Counted from the stretch's first letter, positions 44,838 to 57,495 are shown. The stretch is DNA of 64,000 bases from Mixophyes australis (GCA_036250195.1 JAVHZZ010000004.1:318059706-318123705), one strand, 5' to 3'. Numbers and translations are program-made. Notes: generated by a model not told the origin, from the sequence alone.

Positions 44838-46056
44838 CAGGGTTGCACATTATGAGGAAAAAGGGGGGGAGAGAGGCACAGTATAAGAAAAAATGTGGGA
44901 GAGAGGCACAGTAGGAGCAAAAAGGGGGGAGAGAGGCACAGTATGAGAAAAAAGGGGGGAGAGAGGCACAGTATGAGAAAAAAAAGGGGGGAGAGGCTTA
45001 GTATGAGGAAAAAGGGGGGAAGGAGGCACAGCATGAGAAAAAAGGGGGAAGAGGCACAGTATGAGGAAAAAGGGGGAAGAGAGACACAGTATGAGAAAAG
45101 GGGGGGAGAGGCACAGCATGAGAAAAAAGGGGGAAGAGGCACAGCATGAGAAAAATGGGGGAGAGAAACACAGTATGAGGAAAAAGGGGGGGAGAGGCAG
45201 AGTATGAGGAAAAAGGGCGAGAGAGACACATTATGAGGAAAAAGGGGGGGGTGAGAGGCACAGTATAAGAAAAAACGGGGGAGAGAGGCACAGTATGAGC
45301 AAAAAGGGGGGAGAGAGGCACAGTATGAGCAAAAAGGGGGGAGAGAGGCACAGTATGAGAAAAAAGGGGGAGAGAGACACAGTATGAGGAAAAATGGGGA
45401 GAGAGGCACAGTATGAGGAAAAAGGGGGGGGTGAGAAAGGCACAATAGTGGGGACTATTAATTTAAGATGGGGTGGTTTGGGGGCAACTGAATGTGGGGC
45501 TGAGTTTGGGGAGAATGCGGTCTCTTTATTAAATGTGCCTATGAATTATTTAATGGCAGTGACGGTTGCAGGAAATAGGTATATTTCTGAAATTTAAACA
45601 CTATTCATTTATTCATTTATTGCTTATAGGGAGGGAAATAGGTTTATTTATTAATTGTGAATATTATTATTTTAATGTTGGGGCTGGAGGAAGGCCTAAT
45701 TATTAATAGTGGGGGCTATTGATTTAACGCCGGGGCTGGCTTTAATTTTCTAAATGTACCCATTTTTTTCCAAATAGGGCCCCCAACATTCCAGGATCCA
45801 GACAAGCCGCAACTAAAGAAACCTGGAGCCACAGGTGGTGAAAGTGAGAACAGGTAGGAGAGAGCAGCAGAGTCTGTGAAATGTTGTGATTCTAGTGTGA
45901 CAATCCCAATTTTTGGTGACCGTTCAATGGTGTACACAACAATTGGTGCCCCCAATTATATGAACACACCCATTAGCAATTTTTTTACATTCTCAACTAT
46001 AAGGGGGCACCATGAAGTTGTTGTACCTGGGCCCTGAATTCCTCTTGGCAGCCCTG
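44838..46056. mobile_element. hAT-type element with internal minisatellite
   Basis: Ends CAGGGTTGCACATTATG and CTCTTGGCAGCCCTG, flanked by exact 8-bp duplications CATATGTG (44830-44837, 46057-46064). The left half is a minisatellite. The right half includes CAACTAAAGAAACC, GCCACAGGTGGT and TTTTTGGTGACCGTTC, shared with the element at 14825-15796 although the terminal sequences differ. No transposase. Confidence 0.9.
44862..45440. repeat. A/G-rich ~28-32-bp minisatellite
   Basis: About twenty units of GAGAGAGGCACAGTATGAG with A- and G-runs of variable length. Minus-strand frames rich in Pro/Leu/Ser (up to 236 codons) are produced by the repeat. Confidence 0.97.
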
Positions 46057-46064
46057 CATATGTG

Positions 46065-46820
46065 GTTAACATCCATTCTTACAGAATTATATTGGGAAGT
46101 TCTCCAGATGATTAAAAAATACAGCAAGAAACATTTGCACAGCAAGGAAACTAATAAAGGAAGATAAATGCTCTTGTCAATGCTTGTTTACATTTACTCA
46201 TATATCATAATGGGATCTATTTCCTTAGTGTTTTATTAAGCGCTGTGAAACAAATGCTGAAAGCTTAACCTTAGTACCCATGTATAAGCATGCTAAAGCA
46301 TGCCAAAAATTGTAAAGGGTGCTGCTTTTCCTGGCTACACATGCTACATCGACAGACAGTGAATCACTGAACATTGCCAGAGAAACTTTTACAGAATACT
46401 TTTCAACAGCTGATATGTAAATGGGCCTACCATTTGTATATTATTTGGGCTGTTTGTTATTCAAGAATATAAACTGGCAATTTTGGAGAATCTAATTACT
46501 TTGCATCCCTGATGCCATAGTTCATATGCACGTGTGTATAAAGTTTATATTTGAAGATAAGATGTTTTGTATTGATTATTATAACCATATTTGTACATAT
46601 CTGCCAACCTGAAAGCTTTTTACAGTAGGTTATGTTGTACTTCTGCTTTTCGCACTTGTTTCCTTAATAGTTGCTGAATTAATTTTCTGGAGCTAAAATT
46701 ATATTTAGCATTAATTTAGAAATTCAACCTAGGTTATAGCAATTGGAAAATTAGTGTGAAAAGCAGAAAAATTATAAATTGGCTGAAAAGGAAATAGGAT
46801 CGCAGGTACAGTACACATGC
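46065..46820. other. no recognised feature
   Basis: AT-rich, unique-looking. Confidence 0.5.
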
Positions 46821-47248
46821 TTAGGCTGGGTACACACTACTGTGTTTTCAGCCAATTATCGGGCCAATCACCTGATAAATGACCGTTCAGCCCGATATTG
46901 CATTAGTGTGTACACTTAGACGATAAACGATAGTCGCTCCAAAGCACTGACCATCGTTTGTTATGATTGTTCAGCAGAACTATAAATCTCATTCAGCTAT
47001 GAAACAATGTCCTTCCAGTCCTGCAGTGTGTATTCAGTCAGGATCAGGATTTCCATTCAGTTTACAGAGTCCTGATCTTTTCAGCTGACAGTTATGACTG
47101 TTGAAGAGCACAGATCTGAGAGTAAATCATAGTGTGTACGCATGAATCGCCATGCTGATCAGGACTTTTTATTTTACTTTCAGTCATTCGTAAAATTGGT
47201 GTAGATAACACACTGGTCAAAATATTTTGTAGTGTGTACCCAGGCTAA
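46821..47248. mobile_element. MITE with GGCTGGGTACACACTA ends
   Basis: Left end TTAGGCTGGGTACACACTA; right end TAGTGTGTACCCAGGCTAA, near-perfect inverted repeats, with inner symmetric GTGTGTACAC / GTGTGTACGC phrases. The flanks give no clear duplication, so the superfamily is open. Confidence 0.8.
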
Positions 47249-50099
47249 ATAAACAGATTTTAGCCTCCTAAACTGTCCACAGTTAGTCATTGTTATCTGA
47301 GAAAGTACATTGTTCTTTTTGCAGACATTTAAAGAAGTTATATGAAATGTTTGTATATTTCAGTCATTTTTATAACCTCCACAAGCGGTATACAGAACAA
47401 AAATGGATAAATGTTATTTAAAAGTTTCAGTTTGAGGATTTCCAAAGCATTTGCTACTGAAAGCTTATTTAGATTTAGATATGTGCATATTGGTCGGCCA
47501 GAAATTTTATAAAATCTCTCTCGCAATACCTCCGCGATAACTGGGGATGTTTTGAGTTGCTTAAGAGCAAATTTTGCATCAAAAACAACTATTAGTTTAT
47601 CTAAACATACAGTTAGAGTTAAATTTAGCAGGCTTCAGTATGCCTTGAATCTGCCTCTTTTTGTCAAGAATATTAGTTTATAAGTATATCTTAAAGTTTG
47701 CTGAGCACAGTCTATAATCTCCCCTTGACAATAAATATTGATGCAGTATTTAGCACTCTATGTACTAAAGTGAAAGCTGAGCCATATGTAATTTGTGTAA
47801 TATTAAGTTATTACATTTAATGCAGATCTGCTTAAAAAACGGAGTAAAGTTGACCTTCGGAACATGGAGGAGCAGAAGGATTGCGCAATATGCTACAAGG
47901 TAATGATCAATCTCACTGCCCCAACTACTCCTTTGGGCATGCCCCCAACAGACAGTCACAAAAGACAGCCAAGAGCAGGCTAATTTTGAAGGAAGACTGG
48001 TGATTCGACACTCATTCCTTCATGTTTGCTTTAATGAATAGACCCTTTAGTCCTTAGAAACTAGGAATTATCCAAAAAGTTCATGATCTACAAATTTTAA
48101 GGAGTTCTGTAAAACACTTCTTAGAGAAACTCTGTAACTTATTACTTTGAACCACAGGATGATCCTGTTCATATAACTTGCCCACTGGGCTAAGGACTTT
48201 CTAACCATCACACCAAGTAAGATAATATTACTACTGACAGAGCAGTTTGCCATTGAGTTGACTCAGGACACGTTATTAAAATAATTATGCTGAGCATTGG
48301 CTTTTTGCCAATATATGTGACTCTTTATAGCTAGCTTTTGCAAATATCAGCAAGATTAGTTCATACAAGGGAATGAAGTAGCAATAGATTCTGTTGAAAG
48401 CAGCACAAAGACAGGCAATATTGCAATGACCTGTGTCTGCGCTCAATTGAGCAAATATTACACTGCATACTTCCACCTGTGATGATTAATTACCAAATAT
48501 CAATTCAACTCTGTTATTGCAAACAAATGTAACTGCCACAATAAAGAAAACGCTGACATAAAAAAATGTTAATAGGGTTTTTGCCCAACACAGTGTCCAT
48601 AATTGTAAAGTTCTTTACAAACTGTACTAGATGACACTGCCTGTGTATGTGCTAGAATAATACTTTAAGTTATCTGTCTCAAATGCACAGATCAGTGGCT
48701 CAAGAGTGTCCGCTTTTGCTTTTCATGATAGACCATGACTATGACAATGTTGCCTTAGCAATTCCTCAGGTGAATTTGGGGACGGTTATAGTGGATACTC
48801 TGTGTGTGAGGTGTGGCTCCATCTCTACAACACCTGTGGAGCCTAGGAGATGGTGGCTCCGGCATCTATTCAAGTAGTTATTATAATGTATGGTAAGGGA
48901 AAGTGCCCCAGGCCTGTGGTCCCCTCTATACTTTGGTGCCTTCTTTTTGGAATTCAGCTTGCTTGGTTCATCAAAACTACCCAATGCTACTTGTTGAGTG
49001 CCAAATGCAGTAACGCAGTTATATAAATCTATCCCCATTAAGTATACAATGTAGGTGAATCTGTTACCTGAATGCTTGGAAAATGAACATCCCAAGCTAC
49101 AGATTTCCTATCGCTAAAACTAGGAATGTTTTGGGTGCGGAAAGACGCACAAGAACCTTACTCAATTCACGTTTTGCAGAATTCTTCACTCTGGCAAGTA
49201 AGACCAAATAAGCAAAAATTGTATTTGAAGATAACCTTTTTAAATAAGTAATTATATGTGCTTTATTATGTGCATGCTATAATTAACTTAAGTAATCCCT
49301 TTATGTGATTTATTCTAAAGCAGATTCTATTTTATTAAGGTATCAGTCACTGCCAACTTTTCTATATCATAATTATTATCTTCCTACCAAGGAAACACCC
49401 CATAGGAGAGGGAAACACTAAACTGTCACGTGTTAAAGTGGATCAGAATTACAACTACAGGGCTGCATAGCATCTTTGTAAATGATCCTTCATGTGTTTA
49501 TGTGTTTCTTTTCCATAGAACATTTCAGCAAAACTTGTATTTATTTTCTTTATGGGTAAAACAGGTGCAAGGTACTTTAATACAGGTATGATATCATACT
49601 AGTGTTTGTTAATTAATCAGAACCGCCAACACAAAGTCACATCATTTTTTTTACAATAATCAACAGAACACATTAATTTATTGTAAATGAGTAAACTACA
49701 AAATAGATATAAAAAATAAAGGAACAGAGTGAGCCAGCAAGGTGTTTATATTTTCATCTCTTTATATAATCAACCATAACAAGTGTCATATTATGCCACC
49801 AAACAATGACATTGCAGTTTTCACATACAGTACAGATTATTGTATTGTATTTTTATACAGACGTCATGAAACAGAGTTTGTCTCTATAGTAACAGAGTTC
49901 CCACAGTGTTTTTTGTCAAAGCATGTACTGAGATTTGGTGTTACTTCTACTTGAGAAGCATAGATGGGTAACCTTCGGCACTCCAACTCTTGGGGAACTA
50001 CAAGATATAAACAAAATATATTTCTGTGTCACAGTAAAGGGTGTTGTCACTAATACACACAAAAAAATACTGATTAAAAAGACAATAAATATACTGCAG
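47249..50099. other. no recognised feature
   Basis: Unique-looking AT-rich sequence. A short phrase at 49969 (GGTAACCTTCGGCACTCC, GGGAACTACAAG) may be a MITE remnant. Confidence 0.45.
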
Positions 50100-50107
50100 C
50101 ATTATAG

Positions 50108-51401
50108 TAGAGATGAGCGGTTCGGATTCTGAGAAATCGGACAGATCTGAAATTTGGGTTCTGAGTGAAAGCAAGTCATAACTCTGTTTCACTTGGAACC
50201 CGAAATCTCAGATCTGTATGATTTCTCCGAATCTGAACCGCTTAACTTTAAAGTATATTTATGACTCGAATTCACAAGCCAATTTCGGATCTCGAAATGA
50301 GGCAAAACACCATTCCCAAGAAAATACTGATAGAAAACTTGCAAAAGTTGTGGGACTGATTCTCTCTCTCTCTCGCTCCCTCTTCTCTCTCTCTCTCCCA
50401 AGTGCAGAGCTATAAGTAAGGTAGATCTGTGCCATAATGCTGCACTTTTGAATCAAACAAGGGGACTCGTATATATTTATGGGGAGGCTGAAGAATCAGT
50501 TCTCCAGGGGATGCTTGATCCAACCCCGCGGTAAAGGGGATTGCCTGAGACTTGCAGCGGAGGTGGTCTCCAAGAACCATGTATATAAATATGGAATGAC
50601 TATAAATAATATTTATATGTTCCATTAGTGAAGTGTAAGAAATATGCAAAACAGACAGTTCACATTCGGAGAAATGAAGAGGACAGATTTTGGCCCAGGC
50701 AAAGAATACATGTAGAAATGGAGATATGATTGCTCACGATTTCCGCTAAGTGATGGAGTTAGAGAACCATATAGACTTATTAATTATTTTTCAAATTGAA
50801 TCATTATCATCATCCTTTATTTGTATAGCGCCACTAATTCTGCAGTGCCGTGCAGTCCCTCTCTAACACACACACACACACACACACATACACACAGACT
50901 AGGGTCAATTTGTTAGCAGCCAATTAACCTACCAGTATGTTTTTGGAGTGTGGGAGGAAACTGGAGCACCCGGAGGAAACCACGCAAACACGGGAAGAAC
51001 ATACAAACTCCTCACAGATAAGGCCATGGTCTGGAATTGAACTCATGACCCCAGTGCTGTGAGGCAGAAGCGCTAACCACTTAGCCACCATGCTGCCCAA
51101 TGGGAGAAAGCATATGCAACGATGGCAAAATAACAAAATCCTTCATTAAGACAGCCCTCTGCAGACTTTGGCTAAAATTGGTGATTCTTGGGAGAGTTGT
51201 GAGGGGATCATTAGAGCATAGACTAGAAATAACTGGAAAAGAATGCTAATGCTATAAATTGTATAATAATAGTTTTACCTATTTTAACTATTTTTCACCA
51301 TTTGAAATTAATCCAGATTCAAAACCAAAACCTTTTGTGATTTTGGCAAAACCAGATACAAAACGGGGATACAAAAATACGGGGGTCAGGGCATATCTCT
51401 T
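50108..51401 (+). mobile_element. hAT family A, internally deleted copy A3
   Basis: 5' end TAGAGATGAGCGGTTCGG, 3' end CCAAAA-rich with GGGGGTCAGGGCATATCTCTT. The flanking octamers CATTATAG (50100-50107) and TATTATAG (51402-51409) differ in one base. The first 130 bp form an inverted repeat (GCGGTTCGGATTCTGAG mirrored at 50236). No transposase remains; a SINE is nested inside. Confidence 0.8.
50801..51098 (-). mobile_element. tRNA-derived SINE, near full length
   Basis: On the minus strand it starts GGGCAGCATGGTGGCTAAG, where TGGCTAAGTGGTTAGC fits an A box and GAGTTCAATTCC a B box of polymerase III. The middle (TTGCGTGGTTTCCTCCGGGT, CTCCAGTTTCCTCCCACACT) and an (AC)n stretch are followed by the tail GTGGCGCTATACAAATAAAG and GATGATG. 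The tail matches the retroposon at 11505, hinting that both were copied by the same LINE. Confidence 0.85.
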
Positions 51402-51409
51402 TATTATAG

Positions 51410-51708
51410 ACATATAAAAAGACACAATCTCAGTGTTCTTTATTAATAAAATATATTGAAACTCAGCAACTTAAAAGCATTATGCAAAAGTTTATAGGCC
51501 TTTTCTTTTTATTAGACAAATTCCAAATATGCTGCTGCTCTCCTTCAGTCACTGGAGTGAAAGAGGTTCTGGCCAGTAGCTATCCCAGAAACCTGATTCC
51601 TTGTGGCATTATGTGAACTCAGAAATGAGGAACATACAAACAGTTGCAGACCTACATTTTTGGGTCCCCGAAGCTTGAATTGTTATGGGGGCCCCTTCAC
51701 AACCAGCA
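51410..51708. other. no recognised feature
   Basis: Spacer between hAT A3 and the solo LTR. Confidence 0.4.
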
Positions 51709-52723
51709 TGTCACGATCTGCCTCCGGCTGCACTGCAGCATCTTCAATGAGGATGCTGCTTGCCTCCTGCAGTACCTGTCTGCTAAGAACTATGCTTGGA
51801 CTTTGCCTTTATGTAAATCTGGCCTACAGTACCTCCCTACCACCAGAGGTGCTGCTGTCCTACCATTGTTCATTCCACTTCACTGGCAGGAGTAAACCTC
51901 CCTCCTTAATAAGCACACCCACCTGTTTCACTGCCTTTATAAGACTGAATCTCCCAGTAATTTGTGGCAGTACATTGTTAACTTTCTGCTTTTGCTGAGT
52001 CTCCAGAGTATCCTGTGTCATTGTTCCATTCCCAATTTTGACCCAGTGCCTCATGCCTCCTGGCAAGACCTCGAGTCCTGTCTACCTTGATTCATCCAAT
52101 ACCTGGTGCCTCCTGAGTAAACCAGGTATCCTGACATCTGTAATTGATCCAGAACCTCATGCCTACAGGCAAGAACTCGATTCCTGTCTACCATGGTTCA
52201 TCTGGTACTTTGTGCCTCCTGAGTAAATCAGGTATCCTGCCACTGTGATTGATGCAGTGCTTTCTGGCAAGACCTCGAGTCCTGTCTACCATGATTCATC
52301 TGGTGCCTCGTGCCTCATTAGTATACCAAGTATCCTGCCATCTGTGGTTATCCAGTACCTTATGCCTCATGCCTTGCGAGTAAACCAGGTATCCTGCCAT
52401 CTGTGATTCATCCAGTGCCTCATGCCTCCTGAGTTTACCAGGTATCCTGGCACCGTGGTATATCCTGTGTCTTCAGTCTTCTCTGATTCTTCAGCCTGGT
52501 CTGCTATCTGGCTACTCAGTACTGCCTCTACGAACTGTTTTACCAATTGTGACTTCCTCAGTTATTCAGCTGTATTGCCAGTCCTGCAGATGTATCTGCT
52601 GCTTTGAATTGTGTTGCCATTTTCATTTACTGCACCATTCTCTGCCTGTGAATCTCTCCCTAATAAAGACACTTTACTCTTACATTAGCAATCTCTCTGG
52701 AGTTCATGCTAGGAATCCTGACA
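51709..52723 (+). mobile_element. solo LTR, probably Ty3/gypsy
   Basis: Begins TGTCACGATCTGCC and ends AATCCTGACA. Flanking pentamers CAGCA and CAACA differ in one base. The AATAAAGACACTTTACTC signal lies about 60 bp before the end. The centre (about 52030-52450) has five to six imperfect units with CAAGACCTCGAGTCCTGTCT and AAACCAGGTATCCTG. No internal coding region, so it is a recombination remnant. Confidence 0.65.
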
Positions 52724-53195
52724 CAACAACAACAGGGCAACATCCAACAAGGTCTAAAGGGCCTTGCTGCCCTTGCAAGGACTTTGAGGCCTAAATGGCG
52801 GAGAATTGGGTGGTGGGGTGTAAGCCTTGAAAATGAGCCATACAGTGAGCCCCTTCCCACCAGCAATGAGGTCTGGGTAACCGCTGTTATCTTCTTCAAT
52901 GGAGTTGTTCTGTTGCAGACCACCGCATTTTTTTTTAAAACCACAGATTTTAATTAAAATTGCTATTCTGAGTTATCTCACATGCCAAAGTCACTGGTGT
53001 GAACAAAACTTTTCTAGGCTACGCCTTATAGTTTTCAAATTATGGGGGGATGAAAATTAGGAAAACCTTATATACCTGCATGATGCATCATAGAATAATG
53101 AAATAAAATATATCAAAGACCACAGGTAATATATATATTTTATTTTAGACACATATGAGGTAACATACTACATGAAACACCTTTTACAAAACATT
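52724..53195. other. no recognised feature
   Basis: Short chance frames only. Confidence 0.4.
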
Positions 53196-53200
53196 ATTTT

Positions 53201-55480
53201 TTATCTGTTTTTTCTAGCAACATATTCATCTACAGTTTTGTCAAATGAGAGCTTCTTTCCAATGTCATTTTCTAGAAACAATATGTACAAATAATTTAAA
53301 CGCTCTTCAGTCATGGTAGTCCAAAATTTGTTCTTTATATGGGAAAGCTTTGAGAAATTCCTTTCTGCTTCACAGCTCATGATAGGCATTGTCAAGTACA
53401 GCTTAAGCGCAGTAGTAATATTAGGGGACACCTGAATTAGGTGTTACTCCCGAATAAGCTGAACAATTTCTGCGCATTGAATTTTAGATGACGTGTTTTT
53501 TTTCTGTGTTCTGGGATTTCCTAAGGTCTAAATATTCTTTGAACTGATAACACTCGTTGACTTATTTGTGGTCAATATCATCTTTGTAATGTGATAATAG
53601 AAGTTTAATACTGTCCTCATCAATTTCAGAATTGTTCGTTTCTGAGAGGAACTTGAACCTTTTTGCAATCTGCTCATATGGATCAATTACCAAGCAGTCA
53701 TAGATTTGATTTAGAACTTCTAGCCTAAATTTATCAGCTCCTCTCAAAGCAACCCTGCCACTTATTCCATCTGAAAATTCCTTTGTAACAATCCATTTGG
53801 AAGCATCAAGCATCACTTGAGGTGATATCTTCACACAAACCTTTTGCTTCTGATTTATAGGGGCAGATTGAAATAAAAACAAAATCTTTGCGCGGTGCCT
53901 CCTGAACGGCCGTGAGACACCTCATACAGATATTTTTTTTATAAACGCTGATTTTTGCTCACACCCTATAGAGGTGCGAGCAAATATCTGCTCTACGTTT
54001 TACCATAATATCAGTAAAAAAATTACATGCACGTCCAAATTGTTCTTAAGAACATCGTGGACAAATGAATCTGCCCCTTAGTATGCAATCCTGTCAGCTG
54101 AATTTTCTCTTAAACAAACGAAAGTAAAGAAGAAAGCAGAAAATAACCTTCATACATTAAAACCAGGGGTTTCGAGTTTCTTACTTGATTTGTTAAAATG
54201 TTCCAGCACTTCTTCCCAAGCAGTATATTCCATCTTGTGGTATAAATTCTTTGCATCTCGTTTACATTCAAGCTTCTCTTCTGAGTCTTCAAAAATATGT
54301 TTGAGAGTTTGAAAAATATCTGTATATCCATTTTTAATGGGCCAGACTGCTTCATAGTGTGCAGACCATGCAGTTACACTTCAGCTCTTTAAAGAAAAAA
54401 CTAGATTGCCATGTGTGTTTAAAATCCCTCATCTTCGTGGAGATCCTGAAATGAAAACATATAGTTCCTTGAACAAGGTTGTGAATGAATGGTTTTCTAT
54501 TGGTAAAAATGTTAAAAATCTCTCACATGGTTTTCCATTATAGCAGTATTGAACCACAAATACCAGCTAGTCAACATGTGTCACGTCAGTCGTAGAGTCA
54601 ACATTATTGGAGTGGTATTTGGTGTATAGGTTGTTGATTTGATTTACAATTTCATCTTGCGCCTGTTTCCCATTTCTATCAATTCTTCATACACCATTTT
54701 GGATAGGTCAGCAAAATTTACTTTATCATTTTTACATTTCTCGAGCTGTTCATGTAAAAATGAGTCGAGCTCCGCAATAAGTTCAGTGGGCCCCATGAAG
54801 TTTCCATTATTTGGTGAGCCCCAATTCTCCTCATGACCTCTAAATGCCATACCTCGTTCACTTAAAAACTTTATAACAGCTGCAACTCTTTTCAGCACTT
54901 CAAAATGGTGTTGCATGTTTTTTCTCATCTGTTCCTCAAGTTGCTGATCCACAGTGTTTTTATTCGACTTTCTTGTTATCATTGCCCTGTTATGTCCATG
55001 CTGTCTTCATGATTCTCTAGAGTTCTCAGTACATTCATCCAGTCAGAAAATCCAACTGTTGTGACACTTGGCATTTAAAAAAGAGCATATGCAGCCATTG
55101 CTCTTTGAGTAAACTAACCAGGATCTCATCACAGTCTGACCATTTTTCAATCTTTTCTCACAGTATTTGTTTGAGAAACTTCTGTTTTGCTCCTTGTAAA
55201 CTCTTCTGGATTCGGTATATACATCATCTAGTTTTTTTATTTTGAAAAAAACTGATGTCTTGCATTAAACAATTCTGTATGAAATCAATCTCAACTTTTA
55301 TGGGCCAGTTTAGGAGGTCACTGTATTCTTTGAAATCCCAGTTTCAAAGAATTTCTGTTTCCTGTTTACGCTCTGTCTCTTCTTGTTTCACAGTACTTTC
55401 ATGTTGACCACTGTGATAGTCATCTGTATCAAAAGTGTCAATAGTAAGTTGAGTATTGCTAGAAAGAGTTCCCATGGTTT
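53201..55480 (-). pseudogene. hAT transposase of the ZMYM/TTF-finger type, decayed
   Basis: Minus strand in order: SDLLNWPIKVEIDFIQN (55290), a probable TTF-type finger region without a clear Cys set (55240-55000), QLEEQMRKNMQHHFEVLKRV with AVIKFLSERGMAFRGHEENW (54930-54830; the DUF4371 block), an intermediate helical part (54355-54110), VCVKISPQVMLDASKWIV and ISGRVALRGADKFRLEVL (53830-53720), and the dimerisation block LTMPIMSCEAERNFSKL, FWTTMTEERLNYLYIL (53390-53280). The order matches hAT transposases that gave rise to ZMYM1/5-like genes. Several frameshifts, stops and a nested MITE show it is dead. Terminal repeats were not found, perhaps cut by LTR sequence at 55490. Confidence 0.8.
53860..54077. 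mobile_element. PIF-like MITE nested in hAT remnant
   Basis: Left GGGGCAGATTGAAAT, right AATGAATCTGCCCC, flanked by ATA and TTA. It has an internal hairpin (TTTTTGCTCACACC / GGTGCGAGCAAATA). It separates hAT codons for the 53830 block from those upstream. Confidence 0.65.
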
Positions 55481-55489
55481 GTACACTGT

Positions 55490-55820
55490 CACTGGCTTTA
55501 CACTGGACCCTCCTGAAGCTTGGACCTATAGAAGCAAGCCACATCATCTGCATTGTTCTCTCTGTAACATTGAGTGTATATAATACAGCTCTAACTGGTA
55601 CCAAGTCAGTCATTCTCTGACCACAGTATTCTGGAGTGAAGTACTATTCGCTGGTAACAGTGGGAGCGCAGCTAGCGCATGCGAACACAGCGGCATGTAT
55701 GTATCATTTGGTATTGGCTGTACTGTATTATAATTATGTATTGAACTGTTAAATTTTGCATCTGCTAAAATAAATTACATTGTGCTTTGGAAACACAACA
55801 CAATCGCTTAGACAATGCTT
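55490..55820 (+). mobile_element. LTR fragment, U3-R-U5 like
   Basis: CTGAAGCTTGGACCTATAGA, AGAAGCAAGCCACAT, GTATATAATAC and further on AATAAATTACATTGTGC, TTGGAAACACAA. The same phrases in the same order lie on the minus strand at 59190-58925. A TATA box and polyadenylation signal at this spacing suggest an LTR. The frame at 55344-55613 is a chimera of this and the hAT remnant. Confidence 0.5.
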
Positions 55821-56265
55821 ATTTGAAAACTATTGAATTACTTTAATAATTGAGAGATGTTGAAAACCGAGAGAGAGAGATTGTAGATAGATCAAAAACA
55901 AATCCAAAACTTACTTTCTTCCTCTCTAAGATCCCAGCTATTGATCCTCCTGAGTGGGATCTCTGGAGTCAGATCTCACCCAAATGCTGCGTACTCCCAC
56001 CTCTGAGCAGTTGCATGCCATGTCATCCCCCCTCAGTCATCTAAGCTTTCAGTTTGTGGTCAGTACTGCAGCCTGCAGGGCCGACTTCTGGTAAATGGGA
56101 CAGCACAAATACAGATGGTGGCATCTAGTGGCACCCGGCAGTACTGCACTCAGCACATGGTGACACTGACAGCAGCTCTCTGTTCTGCGCCTAACCAGAT
56201 CATAAGAGCCATTGTTAGGCACATGACCCACTGACCACCTGGTTGGGGTCCGGTGCTCCCATCTA
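55821..56265. other. no recognised feature
   Basis: GC-richer stretch before the gypsy repeat; nothing identified. Confidence 0.4.
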
Positions 56266-56529
56266 CCTCTGACCACCACTCTCCTCTCTCAGTGGGTCCT
56301 CGTGGCTTGCTCTGGCGCCATCTTGCCTGTCTGAACTGCGCATGTGCAAAACCAGCCCTTTTCAAAACTCCTTCCATTCACCTGATTCATTGATTGCCTC
56401 TTAGCCCTGTCTGTTTAAAGCACCAGTCTCCTTACCTGAGTGCCAGATCTTCAGGTCTCCTCTCCTGTCTAGATGTGTTCCAGTCTGGATCCTGTTCTCC
56501 TGCTGCTGCTTAGTACTATCACCAATACC

Positions 56530-56715
56530 TGTGTTCAGCTATCCGGTGCTTCAGCGATATCCTGCTGCAGAGTATTACCACCTTTACCTGCTTCCAGCTC
56601 TCCAGTGTTACAGCATTATCCTGTTGCAGATTATTACCACCTTTTCCTGCTTCCAGCTCTCCAGTGTTACAGTGTCACCCTGCTTCAGAGTGTTACCAGT
56701 CTGTGTGCTTACTTC
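56530..56715 (+). repeat. ~60-bp repeat, first block
   Basis: Units CCAGCTCTCCAGTGTTACAG followed by CATTATCCTG and GAGTATTACCACC, three copies. The same unit occurs five to six times in the second block. Confidence 0.85.
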
Positions 56716-56763
56716 TCTTGTAAGTTTCTTCCAGCCAAAAAGAACTAGTCTATTGGGGACAAA

Positions 56764-57495
56764 GAACTTTTCTCAATGAAGCTAGCGCTCTCTGAATGGA
56801 GATACCTCTTGGACGGGTCACAACACCTGGTTACCATTTTCACCGATCATAAAAATCTATTGTACCTCCAGTCCACTCAGTGCCTGAATCCGTGACAAGC
56901 CCACTTGTCTCCTTTCTTCTCCCCGCTTCAATCTGCATTTTACTTTTCAGCCAGGTTCTAAAAACAAGAAGGCAGACACCCTCTCCTGGGCATTCGCCCA
57001 TGAACCTGAATCAGGGGAACCAACAAACCATCCCATCTTGGATTCTAAGTTCCTATTCACAACCTCCTTAATGGCAACTTCATCTCTACCTCTTGCAAAG
57101 AGTTTTGTTCCTGCAACTTCGGAAAAAACTCCTTCAGTGGTACTACTCCTTCCGTTTCTTAGGTCATGCGGGGAAACTCTAAACCACTGAGATCATTTCC
57201 CGGAATTATTGGTGGCCTACTCTTCATGAAGATGTCAAACAATTTGTTGCTGCCTGTAACATCTGTGCCCAACATAAAACACTGTGGCTGAGTCCAGCTG
57301 GTCCTCTACTACCACTTCCTTTACAAACCAGACCCTCCTCACACATTTCTATTTACTTCATTACCATTCTTCTGCCCAGTAAGAAGTTTAACACTGTGTG
57401 GGTTGTTGTTTTCCAAGATAGCACACTTTGTTCCTCTCATTGGTCTTCCCTCAGCTACACTTTTGGCCCGTCTGTTTGTTAAGATGATCTTTCGC
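56764..57495 (+). pseudogene. Ty3/gypsy RNase H and integrase fragment
   Basis: SMKLALSEWRYLLDGSQHLV, TIFTDHKNLLYLQST and CLNP are the RNase H block (56775-56890; TDHKN holds a catalytic Asp). Then KKADTLSWAFAHE and, near 57200-57480, integrase pieces: a HHCC-like region with VTSVPNIKH, SHISIYFIT and AHFVPLIGLPSATLLARLFV. Family members have DFI where this has YFI, so a catalytic Asp is lost. An in-frame stop follows CLNP and several frameshifts are present. Protease and reverse transcriptase are missing. Confidence 0.85.

Noticed and set aside
44735..45445. 236-codon minus-strand frame
   Set aside because: Product of the A/G-rich minisatellite in a hAT element; no domain and no conserved start.
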